Source: Halomonadaceae bacterium T82-2 (lineage in GTDB: Bacteria; Pseudomonadota; Gammaproteobacteria; Pseudomonadales; Halomonadaceae). Taken from it: 64,000 nt of DNA. The translations under genes were made by a program, and so were the position numbers. The stretch spans positions 248,001-312,000 of the forward strand of contig LSBP01000001.1 in assembly GCA_001577635.1 (NCBI GenBank), in the 5' to 3' direction. Shown piece by piece: positions 54,271 through 62,661 of this stretch. Positions within the stretch are counted from its first letter, which is position 1; each line of letters opens with the position of its first letter. The notes under the pieces are model-generated. The model had not been told where the DNA came from. It saw nothing but the letters and a program-made list of their open reading frames with translations, and searched no databases.

Positions 54271-56175
54271 TCAGCCCAGCTTCGGCATGCCGGTGATGTA
54301 GCCCACCGCGGCGCCGTAGCGGTCCTTGTAGTTGGCCCGCACGTAGGGGTCGAGCGTCTCGCGGACCTTGTCGTGCAGCGGGCTTTCCCAGTCGCCTGGG
54401 TGCTGGAAGTTGCTCATGATGTAGGTCCAGCCGTTGATCGAGTCGACGGCCTGCAACCCGGTGGACTCGGCGCCCGCGGGGCAGGACAGGAGGCGCGTGA
54501 GCTTGCCGCTGTCGACGTTGTAGGCCCACAGGAAGTTGTTGACGTGGTTGCCGCTGTCCTCGCCGATGAACAGGGTGCGCAGCTCCTCGGAGAACTTGAT
54601 GTTGTCGGGGTTGGCGATGCGGTCGGTATGGGCGGTGTTGCCCAGCGCGTCCGGTTCGGCCAGGTCCTCGCCGACGAGGTTGGCCGGCGGTGCCATGTGT
54701 ACCGACACCCACTCGCTGTCGATGGGCTGGCCGCCGCTGTCCTTCTGGCCGCCGCGCAGGGTGTGCTCGTAGACCGCCCCGGCGGTCGGCCCCTCGACGT
54801 GGATATCGCTGCTGCCGTCGGTCATCGTCTTGTAGATGTAGGACATGGCCGAATAGGCCTTCTTGTCGGCGGCGTTGACGGTGGTGCCTTCCATCTTGGT
54901 GAAGCCCATCGAGGCGCCGACCAGGGCCGCGTAGCGGTGCGTCTCGAGGAAGGCGGCGGCCTTCTCCATGCCCGGCTTGAGCTTGACCCAGTTGATTTTG
55001 CCGCTGTAGGGGATGCGGGTGAAGCCCTCGTCCTGCGGGTCCTCGGTGCGGATATCCATGATATCCGACGCCTGGATACCGTCGTCGATCAGCTGCTTGA
55101 TCTCGGCGCTGTCGGCATGGCCCAGACGGATCCAGCCGATGTCGCCGGCGCCGGGGCCCTTGCCCGAGACCTGGGTCCATTTGCCCACGTACAGGGTGCC
55201 GGACGACAGATCCCGCGGCTTGTCGGCGACGAACATGAACAGGCCGCCGTTGGTGGCGTCGTCACCCATCAGCACGGTGCGCTCGTCAGGCATGACCTGA
55301 ATCAACTCGTGGGAGAGACGCCCGAGGTTGTAATGCTTGACGAGGGTGCCGGTGCCGTCCGGATTGACCGTCACTTCCGGCAGGTGGCCGTAGTTGTAGG
55401 GCGTGCCGCGGTTCTCGTCGCCGAACAGGTTCCGGCAGTAGCTCTTGAACTCGTCGTCGGGGGCGGCGGCGTCCGGCTCGTACTCCTCGCTGGACAGGTG
55501 GGTGCCCCAGGGCGACAGGCTGGCGCCGCAGGTGATCCACAGCCCGCCCACCGGCGAGGTGTCGACATTGTGGTACTTGACCAGCGTCAGCTCGCCGGTT
55601 TCCGGGTTCTGGTCCAGGGTCAGCACCGCGATCGGCGAGGGCAGGCGGCCGTACATCGATTCGCCGGCGCCGTCGCGGGTGGTGTATTCGAACTGCACGA
55701 CGGCGAACACGGGATTGCCGTATACACCGTCGACCCGGGCGTTCTCGACCGTCAGCAGGCTGGTGCCGTCCGGGCAGTCGGAGAAGAACTGGCGATTGCC
55801 GGCCGAGGGATCGAGGATCGGCTGGTTGTCGATGTCGTAGTAGCCGCCGGCGACCACCGTGCCACCCCGGCCGTCGGGCACCCGGTCGCCGGTGATGAAG
55901 AAGGGATGGTAGGCCAGCTTGACCTGGCGGCTGGTCCCGTCGCTCATGTGGAGCTGCATGGCCGAGCCGATGGTGGTGGTCGCCATCGCGGCCGGGTTGC
56001 TCAACGAGGGGGCCGACATGGGCAGGAAGCTGACGGCGTCGAGCGTGGCCTCGGTCGCGGCGGCCGCGGAGCGGCTGGCGCCGAGGCCGGCGAGACCGCT
56101 GGCGAGCGGCAGCAGCGGCGCACCCGCCATGAAGCCGAGCAGACGGCGGCGATTGCTATCGACAGACTGGGTCAT
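54271..56175 (-). CDS. phoX: PhoX-family alkaline phosphatase, Tat-exported
   Basis: A 634-residue calcium/iron-type phosphatase. The twin-arginine signal SNRRRLLGFMAGAPLLPLASG is at the N terminus, so it folds before export to the periplasm. The DUF839 beta-propeller includes LSPWGTHLSSEEYEPD, GRLSHELIQVMPDERTVLMGDDATNGGLFMF and NPDNIKFSEELRTLFIGEDSGNH. It releases phosphate from organic esters. ATG 56175 with AAGGA is chosen; the track start lies upstream of the Pho box. Confidence 0.92.
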   Translation of the reverse strand: MTQSVDSNRRRLLGFMAGAPLLPLASGLAGLGASRSAAAATEATLDAVSFLPMSAPSLSNPAAMATTTIGSAMQLHMSDGTSRQVKLAYHPFFITGDRVPDGRGGTVVAGGYYDIDNQPILDPSAGNRQFFSDCPDGTSLLTVENARVDGVYGNPVFAVVQFEYTTRDGAGESMYGRLPSPIAVLTLDQNPETGELTLVKYHNVDTSPVGGLWITCGASLSPWGTHLSSEEYEPDAAAPDDEFKSYCRNLFGDENRGTPYNYGHLPEVTVNPDGTGTLVKHYNLGRLSHELIQVMPDERTVLMGDDATNGGLFMFVADKPRDLSSGTLYVGKWTQVSGKGPGAGDIGWIRLGHADSAEIKQLIDDGIQASDIMDIRTEDPQDEGFTRIPYSGKINWVKLKPGMEKAAAFLETHRYAALVGASMGFTKMEGTTVNAADKKAYSAMSYIYKTMTDGSSDIHVEGPTAGAVYEHTLRGGQKDSGGQPIDSEWVSVHMAPPANLVGEDLAEPDALGNTAHTDRIANPDNIKFSEELRTLFIGEDSGNHVNNFLWAYNVDSGKLTRLLSCPAGAESTGLQAVDSINGWTYIMSNFQHPGDWESPLHDKVRETLDPYVRANYKDRYGAAVGYITGMPKLG

Positions 56176-56285
56176 GGGAACGTCCTTGGTCATCGGGCAG
56201 AGCGAAGTGGCGTCGAGCGACATCGGCCTGGCCGGAACGTCGCCCCGACGCCATGATCGACATCGCCGCATGATCCCGCGCCGGG

Positions 56286-56303
56286 ATGACAGCCGGCTGA
56301 CAC
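56286..56303 (-). promoter_or_regulatory. Pho box upstream of phoX
   Basis: On the minus strand GTGTCAG-CCGG-CTGTCAT shows two CTGTCAT-like heptamers with the standard four-base spacer (12 of 14 positions match), about 110 bases before the phoX ATG. GATCAT about ten bases downstream may be the -10. PhoB activation in phosphate starvation is expected. Confidence 0.72.
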
Positions 56304-56368
56304 TTTCGTGTCCGTTCGATGGCACCGACCCGATGCCCGGTCTGCAGAACGCCTGGCATTGGCTGAAA

Positions 56369-57922
56369 TCAGGCCTCGATGCGCCGCAGCAGGAACACCA
56401 GCGGCACGCTGAGCAGGTAGATCATGCCCAGCCAGAGGAAGATGTCGTTGAAGGCCATCACCACCGTCTGCTCGGAGAGGCGCTGGACCAGCATGCCCAC
56501 CGCGGCCCGGTGGGCATCGGGCACCGAGCCGGCGAGCATCGCCTCGTACTTGGCGATTTCCGCCACCACCACCTCGCGCCCGGTATCGATGGCCGGTGCC
56601 AGCGCGTTCCAGTGAAAGTCCTCGCGCCAGTCGCGCACCGTGTCGAGCAGCGCCAGCCCCACCGCCCCGCCGAGGTTGCGCATCACGTTGAACAGGCCGC
56701 TGGCGTTGCCCACTTCATGGGGCGGCAGCGTGCCGAGCGCGATCCGCGAGGCGGGAATGATGCACAGGATCAGCCCCATGCCGCGTACCACCTGCGGCCA
56801 GAAGAACTGCCAGAAGCCCGACTCCACGGTCAGGTCGGCGTTCATCATCGAACCGATGCCCACCAGCAGCAGCCCGGCGAGCAGCAGCAGGCGCAGGTCC
56901 ACGCGGTTGGAGAGCTGGCCGACGATCGGCGCGCAGAAGAACATGGTCAGGCCGGTGACGAACATCACCTGGCCGATCTGCAGGCTCGAGAAATGGCGGA
57001 CATGACCGAAGAACAGCGGCATCAGGTAGACCAGCCCGTAGAGCGCGATGCCGATGATGAAGCCCAGGCCGGCGCCGAGGGCGAAGTTGCGGTTGGCGAA
57101 GGCATAGAGGTCGACGATGGGATGCTCGCGGCGCAGGGTGCGGGCGAAGAACCAGATGCCCGCCAGCACGCAGAGCAGCGTCATGACGACGATGCGATCG
57201 CTGGCGAACCAGTCGTCGCCGGGGCCCTCCTCGAGCACGAACTCCAGCGAGCCGAGGAACACCGCGATCAGCGCCAGGCCGAGCCAGTCCAGACGGCGGG
57301 CGACGGCATGGTCGGCCTTGTCAATGTCGAGAAAGGTCCAGGCCGCCCAGCACACCAGCACCCCGGGAATCACGTTGGCCAGGAACAGCCAGTGCCAGCT
57401 GGCGATATCGGTCAGGTAGCCGCCCACCGTGGGGCCGACCGAGGGCGCCATGGTCACCACCATGCCGATCACCGCCTGCACGCTGCCCATCACCCGCCGG
57501 GGAAAGATCGAGAAACTCACCGCCTGGGTGATGGGGATCATCGCCCCGCCGGCGAAGCCCTGGATGGCGCGCAGCACGATCAGCTGCTCGATGGAGCCGG
57601 CCAGCGCACAGCCCAGGCTGGCCAGGGTGAAACCGGCACAGGAGAGCGTGAAGGCCACCCGCGTCGAGAGGATGCGCATCAGCATGCCCGACAGCGGGAT
57701 CATCACGATCTCGGCGATCAGGTAGGCGGTCTGCACCCAGGAGATCTCGTCCTGACTGGCCGACAGCCCGGCCTGGATCTCGTTGAGTGAGCTGGCGACG
57801 ATCTGGATATCCAGGATCGCCATGAACATGCCGAACACCGCAGCGATGAAACCGATGCGCTGCGGCCACGGCGGCAGATCGCTGACGCCCTGACGGGCGC
57901 CGTCGACGGCGGCGTCGCTCAC
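56369..57922 (-). CDS. emrB: DHA2-family multidrug efflux protein (EmrB-like)
   Basis: A 517-residue major-facilitator exporter with fourteen helices. The start GFIAAVFGMFMAILDIQIVASSLNEIQAGLSASQDEISWVQTAYLIAEIVMIPLSG and motif LRAIQGFAGGAMIPI are typical of EmrB. It overlaps the adaptor gene by four bases and acts with it across the periplasm, probably with a TolC-like outer channel encoded elsewhere. Confidence 0.93.
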   Translation of the reverse strand: MSDAAVDGARQGVSDLPPWPQRIGFIAAVFGMFMAILDIQIVASSLNEIQAGLSASQDEISWVQTAYLIAEIVMIPLSGMLMRILSTRVAFTLSCAGFTLASLGCALAGSIEQLIVLRAIQGFAGGAMIPITQAVSFSIFPRRVMGSVQAVIGMVVTMAPSVGPTVGGYLTDIASWHWLFLANVIPGVLVCWAAWTFLDIDKADHAVARRLDWLGLALIAVFLGSLEFVLEEGPGDDWFASDRIVVMTLLCVLAGIWFFARTLRREHPIVDLYAFANRNFALGAGLGFIIGIALYGLVYLMPLFFGHVRHFSSLQIGQVMFVTGLTMFFCAPIVGQLSNRVDLRLLLLAGLLLVGIGSMMNADLTVESGFWQFFWPQVVRGMGLILCIIPASRIALGTLPPHEVGNASGLFNVMRNLGGAVGLALLDTVRDWREDFHWNALAPAIDTGREVVVAEIAKYEAMLAGSVPDAHRAAVGMLVQRLSEQTVVMAFNDIFLWLGMIYLLSVPLVFLLRRIEA

Positions 57923-59028
57923 GCGCCGCTCCCGCTACGGGCTACATCGGCCGGCGTTCCGGCGGCCGGCGTTCCGGCGGCCGGCGTACCGGCACCCTGG
58001 TCGCGGGTGTCGATTCCCGGCACCACCGACAGCCCCCCGCGCAGGCGGCCCAGGGCGTCGTCGGGCCCGGTGACGCGAATCTTCACCGGCACCCGCTGGA
58101 CGATCTTGTTGAAGTTGCCGGTGGCGTTGTCCTGCGGCAGCAGGCTGAACTGGGTTCCGGTGGCCGGCGCCAGGCTGTCGACCACGCCATGGAAGGTCGT
58201 GTCGGGATAGGCGTCGACATGAATGTCCACCGGCTGGCCGACGCGCATCCGCGCGAGCTGGGTTTCCTTGTAGTTGGCCACCACGTAGGCCGAGTCGATG
58301 GGCACCAGCTGCATCAGCGTCAGCGACGGCTGGGCGAGCGTGCCGGCCTCGACGGTCAGGTTGCCGACCACACCGTCGCGGGGCGCGACGATGCGGGTCT
58401 TGTCGAGCTGATGACGGGCGTAGGCCAGGTCGGCCCGGGCGGCGTCGCGACTGGCACGGGCACTGTCGACATCCGACTCGGCGACCGCCAGCCGGCGCTG
58501 CGCCGAGGTCACCGCGGCCTCGCGGGCGGCGAGCGTCGATTTGGCGACCCGCAGCGCGGCCTGGTCGTCCTCGTACTGCTGGCGCGAGCCATAGTTGCGC
58601 GAGGCCAGCTTCGACGAGCGCGCCAGGTGCTGCCGGGCCTGGTCGACATCGGCACGGGCCGCCTCGACCTGCGACCGGGCCTCGTCGATCGCCGCCTTCT
58701 GCAACGCCACCCGGCGCCGGGCCTGGGCGATCGAGGCCGTGGCCACCGCCAGCTGCGCCTCGGCCTGGCTGACCCGATCGCGATAGCTGGCATCGTCGAG
58801 GCGGACCAGCAGCTGCCCTTGCGTCACCGGCTGGTTGTCGTCGACCGCCACCTCGGCGACCCGGGCCGCCAGCTCGGCGCGAATCGCCACGCTGTCGGTA
58901 TGCACGTAGGCGTTGTCGGTCTCCTCGATGAAGCGTCCGACCTGCCACCACTCCCAGGCCCGCCAGCCCAGCACGGCCAGCGCCACGACGGCCACCAGCG
59001 CGCCCACGATCTTGCCCGTCTGCTTCAT
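57919..59028 (-). CDS. emrA: membrane-fusion protein (EmrA/HlyD family)
   Basis: A 369-residue adaptor: one N-terminal helix (IVGALVAVVALAVLGW), a lipoyl/barrel-sandwich half (DNAYVHTDSVAIRAELAARVAEVAVDDNQPV), a long coiled-coil hairpin rich in Ala/Arg (residues about 85-205) and the returning half (TRIVAPRDGVVGNLTVEAG). The tail has a GTPAA tandem repeat. GGAG precedes ATG 59028. It is divergent from a TetR regulator with a shared palindrome. Confidence 0.93.
   Translation of the reverse strand: MKQTGKIVGALVAVVALAVLGWRAWEWWQVGRFIEETDNAYVHTDSVAIRAELAARVAEVAVDDNQPVTQGQLLVRLDDASYRDRVSQAEAQLAVATASIAQARRRVALQKAAIDEARSQVEAARADVDQARQHLARSSKLASRNYGSRQQYEDDQAALRVAKSTLAAREAAVTSAQRRLAVAESDVDSARASRDAARADLAYARHQLDKTRIVAPRDGVVGNLTVEAGTLAQPSLTLMQLVPIDSAYVVANYKETQLARMRVGQPVDIHVDAYPDTTFHGVVDSLAPATGTQFSLLPQDNATGNFNKIVQRVPVKIRVTGPDDALGRLRGGLSVVPGIDTRDQGAGTPAAGTPAAGTPADVARSGSGA
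57951..57993 (+). repeat. 15-base tandem repeat in the emrA tail
   Basis: Nearly three copies of CCGGCGTTCCGGCGG encode GTPAA repeats at the adaptor's C terminus. The length may vary between strains without frame change. Confidence 0.85.
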
Positions 59029-59105
59029 GTCGACTCCTCGGTTCGATGCGCCCCGGCGCGGGCCCCGCCTGCCGCGGGTGCCGCCGCCCGACCCGGCTGC
59101 CACAC

Positions 59106-59125
59106 AGTGTAATGAATGCTACACT
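59106..59125. promoter_or_regulatory. TetR operator between emrA and the regulator
   Basis: AGTGTA-N8-TACACT is a perfect 6-8-6 dyad in the divergent gap, 37 bases before the TetR start and 77 before emrA. TetR-family operators have this size. It overlaps a TACACT -10-like hexamer, as expected for repression. Confidence 0.7.
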
Positions 59126-59162
59126 ACATCGCCATCGAGGATCGATCCGGCCAGGAGTCACC

Positions 59163-59822
59163 ATGTCCGAATCCCGCCCCGGCCCGTGCACACGGGCCTG
59201 CACCCCGCGCGGCGAGGCGCGCCGCGAACGGCTGCTCGACGCCGCCCGGGACGTCTTCCTGGAACAGGGCTATGCCGGCGCGAGCGTCAACGACGTGGTC
59301 GCGCGGGCCGGCGGGTCGCTGGCCACGCTCTACAAGCTGTTCGGCAACAAGGAAGGGCTGTTCATGGCGGCCATGGAGCGCCACATCGCCACCGCCTGGG
59401 AGGTGCTGGAGGCCGGGCGGCGCGATGCCACCGCGCCGGAGCAGGTGCTCTTCGAGCTGGGCCGGCGGATGCTGGCGCTGGTCTTCGACCCGGGGGTGAT
59501 CCGGCTGACGCGGGGGCTGGCCTTCGAGGCGGAGCGGGCTCCCGCGCTCGGCGAACTGTTCCTGCGCCGCGGCCCCGACCGCACCCGCCAGGATCTGGCC
59601 GACTACCTGCGCGACCAGGTCGCCGCCGGCAACCTGGCGCTCGCCGACCCCCGCGAGGCCGCGGGCATGTTCATGGGCATGCTGCTCGGCGAGTGGCACA
59701 TCGACGCCCTGCTGGGCCGCCACCCCGCCCCCGACGACGCCCAGTGCGCCGAACGCGCCCGCCAGTGCGTGGCCATCTTTCTGGGTGGGGCACGCCCCGC
59801 CGGGTGGCGCGACCCGGTGTGA
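59163..59822 (+). CDS. TetR/AcrR-family regulator
   Basis: A 219-residue repressor. The DNA-binding domain is RRERLLDAARDVFLEQGYAGASVNDVVARAGGSLATLYKLFGNKEGLF (residues about 20-67), followed by a TetR C-terminal ligand domain. It likely represses the divergent emrAB pair and itself through the palindrome between them. AGGAG precedes ATG 59163; the track's 59046 start crosses the operator. Confidence 0.93.
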   Translation: MSESRPGPCTRACTPRGEARRERLLDAARDVFLEQGYAGASVNDVVARAGGSLATLYKLFGNKEGLFMAAMERHIATAWEVLEAGRRDATAPEQVLFELGRRMLALVFDPGVIRLTRGLAFEAERAPALGELFLRRGPDRTRQDLADYLRDQVAAGNLALADPREAAGMFMGMLLGEWHIDALLGRHPAPDDAQCAERARQCVAIFLGGARPAGWRDPV

Positions 59823-59855
59823 TCTCTCGGTAGTTTGTGCATCCGGCGCCTGGCC

Positions 59856-59923
59856 GCGGGAGCGACTTCAGTCGCGATGGACCCGCCACCGGGCCGCCGC
59901 TGTCGGGGATGAATCCCCTCCCA
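59856..59923. repeat. REP-like palindromic unit 1
   Basis: GCGGGAGCGACTTCAGTCGC, a variable middle, then TCGGGGATGAATCCCCTCCC form a two-hairpin unit (GCGAC-TTCA-GTCGC and GGGGAT-GA-ATCCCC). It sits between convergent genes, a usual REP location. Confidence 0.85.
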
Positions 59924-59963
59924 CAAAACCCTCAATCAACCCGGCCAGCCTGACCGAAGGGCC

Positions 59964-60032
59964 GTGGGAGCGACTTCAGTCGCGATGACCCAGCCACGCC
60001 GGCACCGCTGTCGGGGATGAATCCCCTCCCGC
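59964..60032. repeat. REP-like palindromic unit 2
   Basis: A second copy in direct orientation, about 108 bases from the first. Both hairpins are identical to unit 1, while the middle and the spacer differ. Confidence 0.85.
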
Positions 60033-60057
60033 ACCCCCTCGATCAGGCCTGACACTA

Positions 60058-60630
60058 CTAGGTCAGGGTCAGCACCTGCCCGTTCAGCGCCCGCCCTGCC
60101 CCGCCGGCCAGGAAGCGGGCACAATCCGCCACGGCGGAGCGGGACGCCCCGCGCGGGCACAGCAGGTTGATGCACACGCCCGGGCTGCCGGCATCGCCCA
60201 GCCGCCGCACCAGCGCCGCCAGTGCCTCGCGCACCATGCTCGCCGCCTGGCTGTCGCCGTCCGGGGCGACGGCCACCAGACGCCCGCCACCGCGGCTGTG
60301 CATCCAGGCCCGGGCGATCTGCAGCAGGGCCGAGGGCTCGGCGACCTGCTCGCTCAGCCGCCGCGCCAGGGGCACATGGCGCGCCAGCGGCGGCGGCGCA
60401 CAGACCAGCACATCCAGCCGGCCCAGGCGCCCGAGCAGGCGATCCAGCGCGCCCGTTTCCGCCACCTGGCCGAAGCGGTCCGCGCGCTCGCCGCCCAGGG
60501 CATCGAGCGTCCGCGCCAGACCGACGGCATCCGGCGTCAGCAGCGCCACCGTCGCGCCCTCCTCGAGGAAGGCCCGCGCCAGCGGTTCCAGCAGCTCGCC
60601 GCCGCCGGCGATCAAGACCCGTTTACGCAC
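60058..60630 (-). CDS. SDR-like Rossmann protein lacking the Tyr-Lys catalytic pair
   Basis: A 190-residue protein resembling a short-chain dehydrogenase. A glycine-rich start (VLIAGGGELLEPLARAFLEEGATVALLTPD), then RLDVLVCAPPPLAR (in place of NNAG) and GGGRLVAVAPDGD. Where YxxxK should stand, the sequence is QAASMVREALAALVRRLG, so the catalytic pair is missing. It is also short (family about 250). It may bind a nucleotide without catalysis. It lies downstream of the TRAP genes on the same strand, 47 bases after dctM. Confidence 0.65.
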   Translation of the reverse strand: MRKRVLIAGGGELLEPLARAFLEEGATVALLTPDAVGLARTLDALGGERADRFGQVAETGALDRLLGRLGRLDVLVCAPPPLARHVPLARRLSEQVAEPSALLQIARAWMHSRGGGRLVAVAPDGDSQAASMVREALAALVRRLGDAGSPGVCINLLCPRGASRSAVADCARFLAGGAGRALNGQVLTLT

Positions 60631-60677
60631 AGCCCTCTCCTCTCTCCGGGAAGCGCAGACATTTCGTCAGGGTTTCC

Positions 60678-62033
60678 TCACAGAAGCCCCGGCAGCCACA
60701 GCACCAGCGCCGGAAAGACCATGCACAGGATCAGCCCGGCGAGCTGCAGCAGCACGAAGGGGATGATCGAGCGATAGATGGTGCCGATGCCGATCTGCCC
60801 CTCGGTGATGCCCTTGAGGTAGAACAGCGCATAGCCGAACGGCGGGGTCAGGAAGCTGGTCTGCAGGTTGATCGCCACCAGGATGGCGAACCACACCAGC
60901 AGCCCTTGGCCGGAGAGGCCATAGCCGAAGTCCAGCGCCTCGATCACCGGCGCGACCAGCGGCAGCACCACGAAGCTGATCTCGATCCACTCGAGGAAGA
61001 AGCCGAGCACGAAGATCAGGCCCATGATCAGCAGCATCAGCCCGTAGGGGCCCAGGCCGGTGCCGGTGATCAGGTCCTCGATCATGTAGGCGCCGCCCAG
61101 GCGCTTGAAGATCACCGAGAAGCAGGTCGCGCCGATCACCACGAACAGGATCATCGCCGAGGTCCGCGAGGTCTCGCGCACCGCCTCGCGCAGGGTCGCC
61201 CAGTCCAGGCTGCGCATGACCAGCGCCAGCAGCAGGCTGCCGCCCGCGCCGATCGCTGCCGCCTCGGTGGGCGTGGCGATGCCGGCCATGATCGAGCCGA
61301 GCACGGCGACGATCAGCGCCACCGGTCCCAGCAGGTCGCGCAGCAGCGCCAGCGGCAGCGGCGTGGTGTCGGCCTCCGCGGAATTCTGGTCGACCAGCGG
61401 CGCCCAGTCCGGCTTGAGCCGCGCGGTGATCAGCAGATAGGCGATGTACAGCCCGCCCAGCAGCAGCCCGGGCAGCAGCGCGGCCTTGAACAGCGCGCCC
61501 ACCGAGACCTGGAGGATCGAGCCCATCAGCACCAGCATGATCGACGGCGGAATCAGGATGCCCAGGGTCCCCGAGGCGGCGATCACCCCGCAGGCCATTT
61601 CGGCGCGGTAGCCCTGCTTGAGCATCACCGGCAGCGCCAGCAGGCCCAGCATCACCACCGAGGCGCCGATGATGCCGGTGCTGGCGGCCATGACGATGCC
61701 CAGCATCGCCACCGACACCGCCAGCCCGCCGTGGGTGCGCCCGAACAGCCGCTGCAGGGTCAGCAGCAGGCGCCGGGCGACCCCGGAGCGCTCGAGCATC
61801 AGCCCCATGAACACGAACAGCGGAATGGCGATCATCAGCCAGTTCTCGACCACCCCGCCGAAGATCCGCGAGCTGACCGTGCCCAGGAAGGGCAGCGGCA
61901 CCCCGCCGATGAACGAGAAGATGATGCCCAGCCCGCCGAGCAGGAAGGCGACGGGATAGCCGGTGAAGATTCCCGCCAGCAGGGTGACGATCATCGCCAG
62001 CGCCAGTGCGTACTCGCTCAGGAACTCAGCCAT
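60678..62033 (-). CDS. dctM: TRAP transporter large permease (DctM)
   Basis: A 451-residue membrane protein with about twelve helices and the DctM elements GVVENWLMIAIPLFVFMGLMLERSGVARRLL, GASVVMLGLLALPVMLKQGY and ASGTLGILIPPSIMLVL. It carries the sodium-driven step. Its start overlaps the dctQ stop by eight bases. Confidence 0.94.
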   Translation of the reverse strand: MAEFLSEYALALAMIVTLLAGIFTGYPVAFLLGGLGIIFSFIGGVPLPFLGTVSSRIFGGVVENWLMIAIPLFVFMGLMLERSGVARRLLLTLQRLFGRTHGGLAVSVAMLGIVMAASTGIIGASVVMLGLLALPVMLKQGYRAEMACGVIAASGTLGILIPPSIMLVLMGSILQVSVGALFKAALLPGLLLGGLYIAYLLITARLKPDWAPLVDQNSAEADTTPLPLALLRDLLGPVALIVAVLGSIMAGIATPTEAAAIGAGGSLLLALVMRSLDWATLREAVRETSRTSAMILFVVIGATCFSVIFKRLGGAYMIEDLITGTGLGPYGLMLLIMGLIFVLGFFLEWIEISFVVLPLVAPVIEALDFGYGLSGQGLLVWFAILVAINLQTSFLTPPFGYALFYLKGITEGQIGIGTIYRSIIPFVLLQLAGLILCMVFPALVLWLPGLL

Positions 62034-62661
62034 GCGGCGCCTCCTCGTCGTGGTGGTCGGAGGCCAGATGCGCCGGGTCGAACAGCCCGGCGAGGTTGTG
62101 CAGCACCTGCCCCAGGGCCCCGATGGCCAGGAACACCAGGCTGATCGGCAGGATCGCCTTGATCAGGTAGCGGTCGGTGAGTCCGCCGTAGTTGGAATGC
62201 TCGCCGGAGAGATACGACATCGTCACGAAGTGCTTGGACAGCCAGGCCACCAGCAGGCAGAACGGAATCAGGAAGATCACGTGGCCGAGGATGTCGATGA
62301 TCGCCCGCCCGCGCGGCGACAGCCGGTGGTAGACGAGATCGACGCGCACGTGGGTGTCGTGGTGCAGGGCGTAGGTGCCGCCGAACAGCGTCAGCACGCC
62401 GAACAGGTGCCACTGCAGCTCGGTGATGCTGTTGATGGTCAGGGCCTTGCCGAACAGCAGCACGTCGGTCTGCCATTCGGCGATCTCGTTGATGCCCAGG
62501 GCGTTGAGGGTCACGGTGGTGAGCACGGCCAGCATCACCAGCAGCACCAGCCAGCTGGTGACGCGGCCCACCCACAGCCCCAGCCCGACCAGCGGTCGGG
62601 CCAGGGCCTCGCATGCCGTGCCGCCTCGACTGCGCCAGGGCGCAAGGTCGGCGGTGGGCAT
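62026..62661 (-). CDS. dctQ: TRAP transporter small permease (DctQ)
   Basis: A 211-residue protein with four helices (VGRVTSWLVLLVMLAVLTTVTLNALGINEIAEWQTDVLLFGKALTI and similar) of the larger DctQ subtype found with alpha-keto-acid or mannitol/chloroaromatic-type TRAP systems. Its ATG overlaps the binding-protein stop (ATGA). Confidence 0.9.
   Translation of the reverse strand: MPTADLAPWRSRGGTACEALARPLVGLGLWVGRVTSWLVLLVMLAVLTTVTLNALGINEIAEWQTDVLLFGKALTINSITELQWHLFGVLTLFGGTYALHHDTHVRVDLVYHRLSPRGRAIIDILGHVIFLIPFCLLVAWLSKHFVTMSYLSGEHSNYGGLTDRYLIKAILPISLVFLAIGALGQVLHNLAGLFDPAHLASDHHDEEAPHG

Noticed and set aside
53854-56256. 800-residue plus-strand ORF
   Set aside because: It is antisense to phoX and part of tmcA, with no domain.
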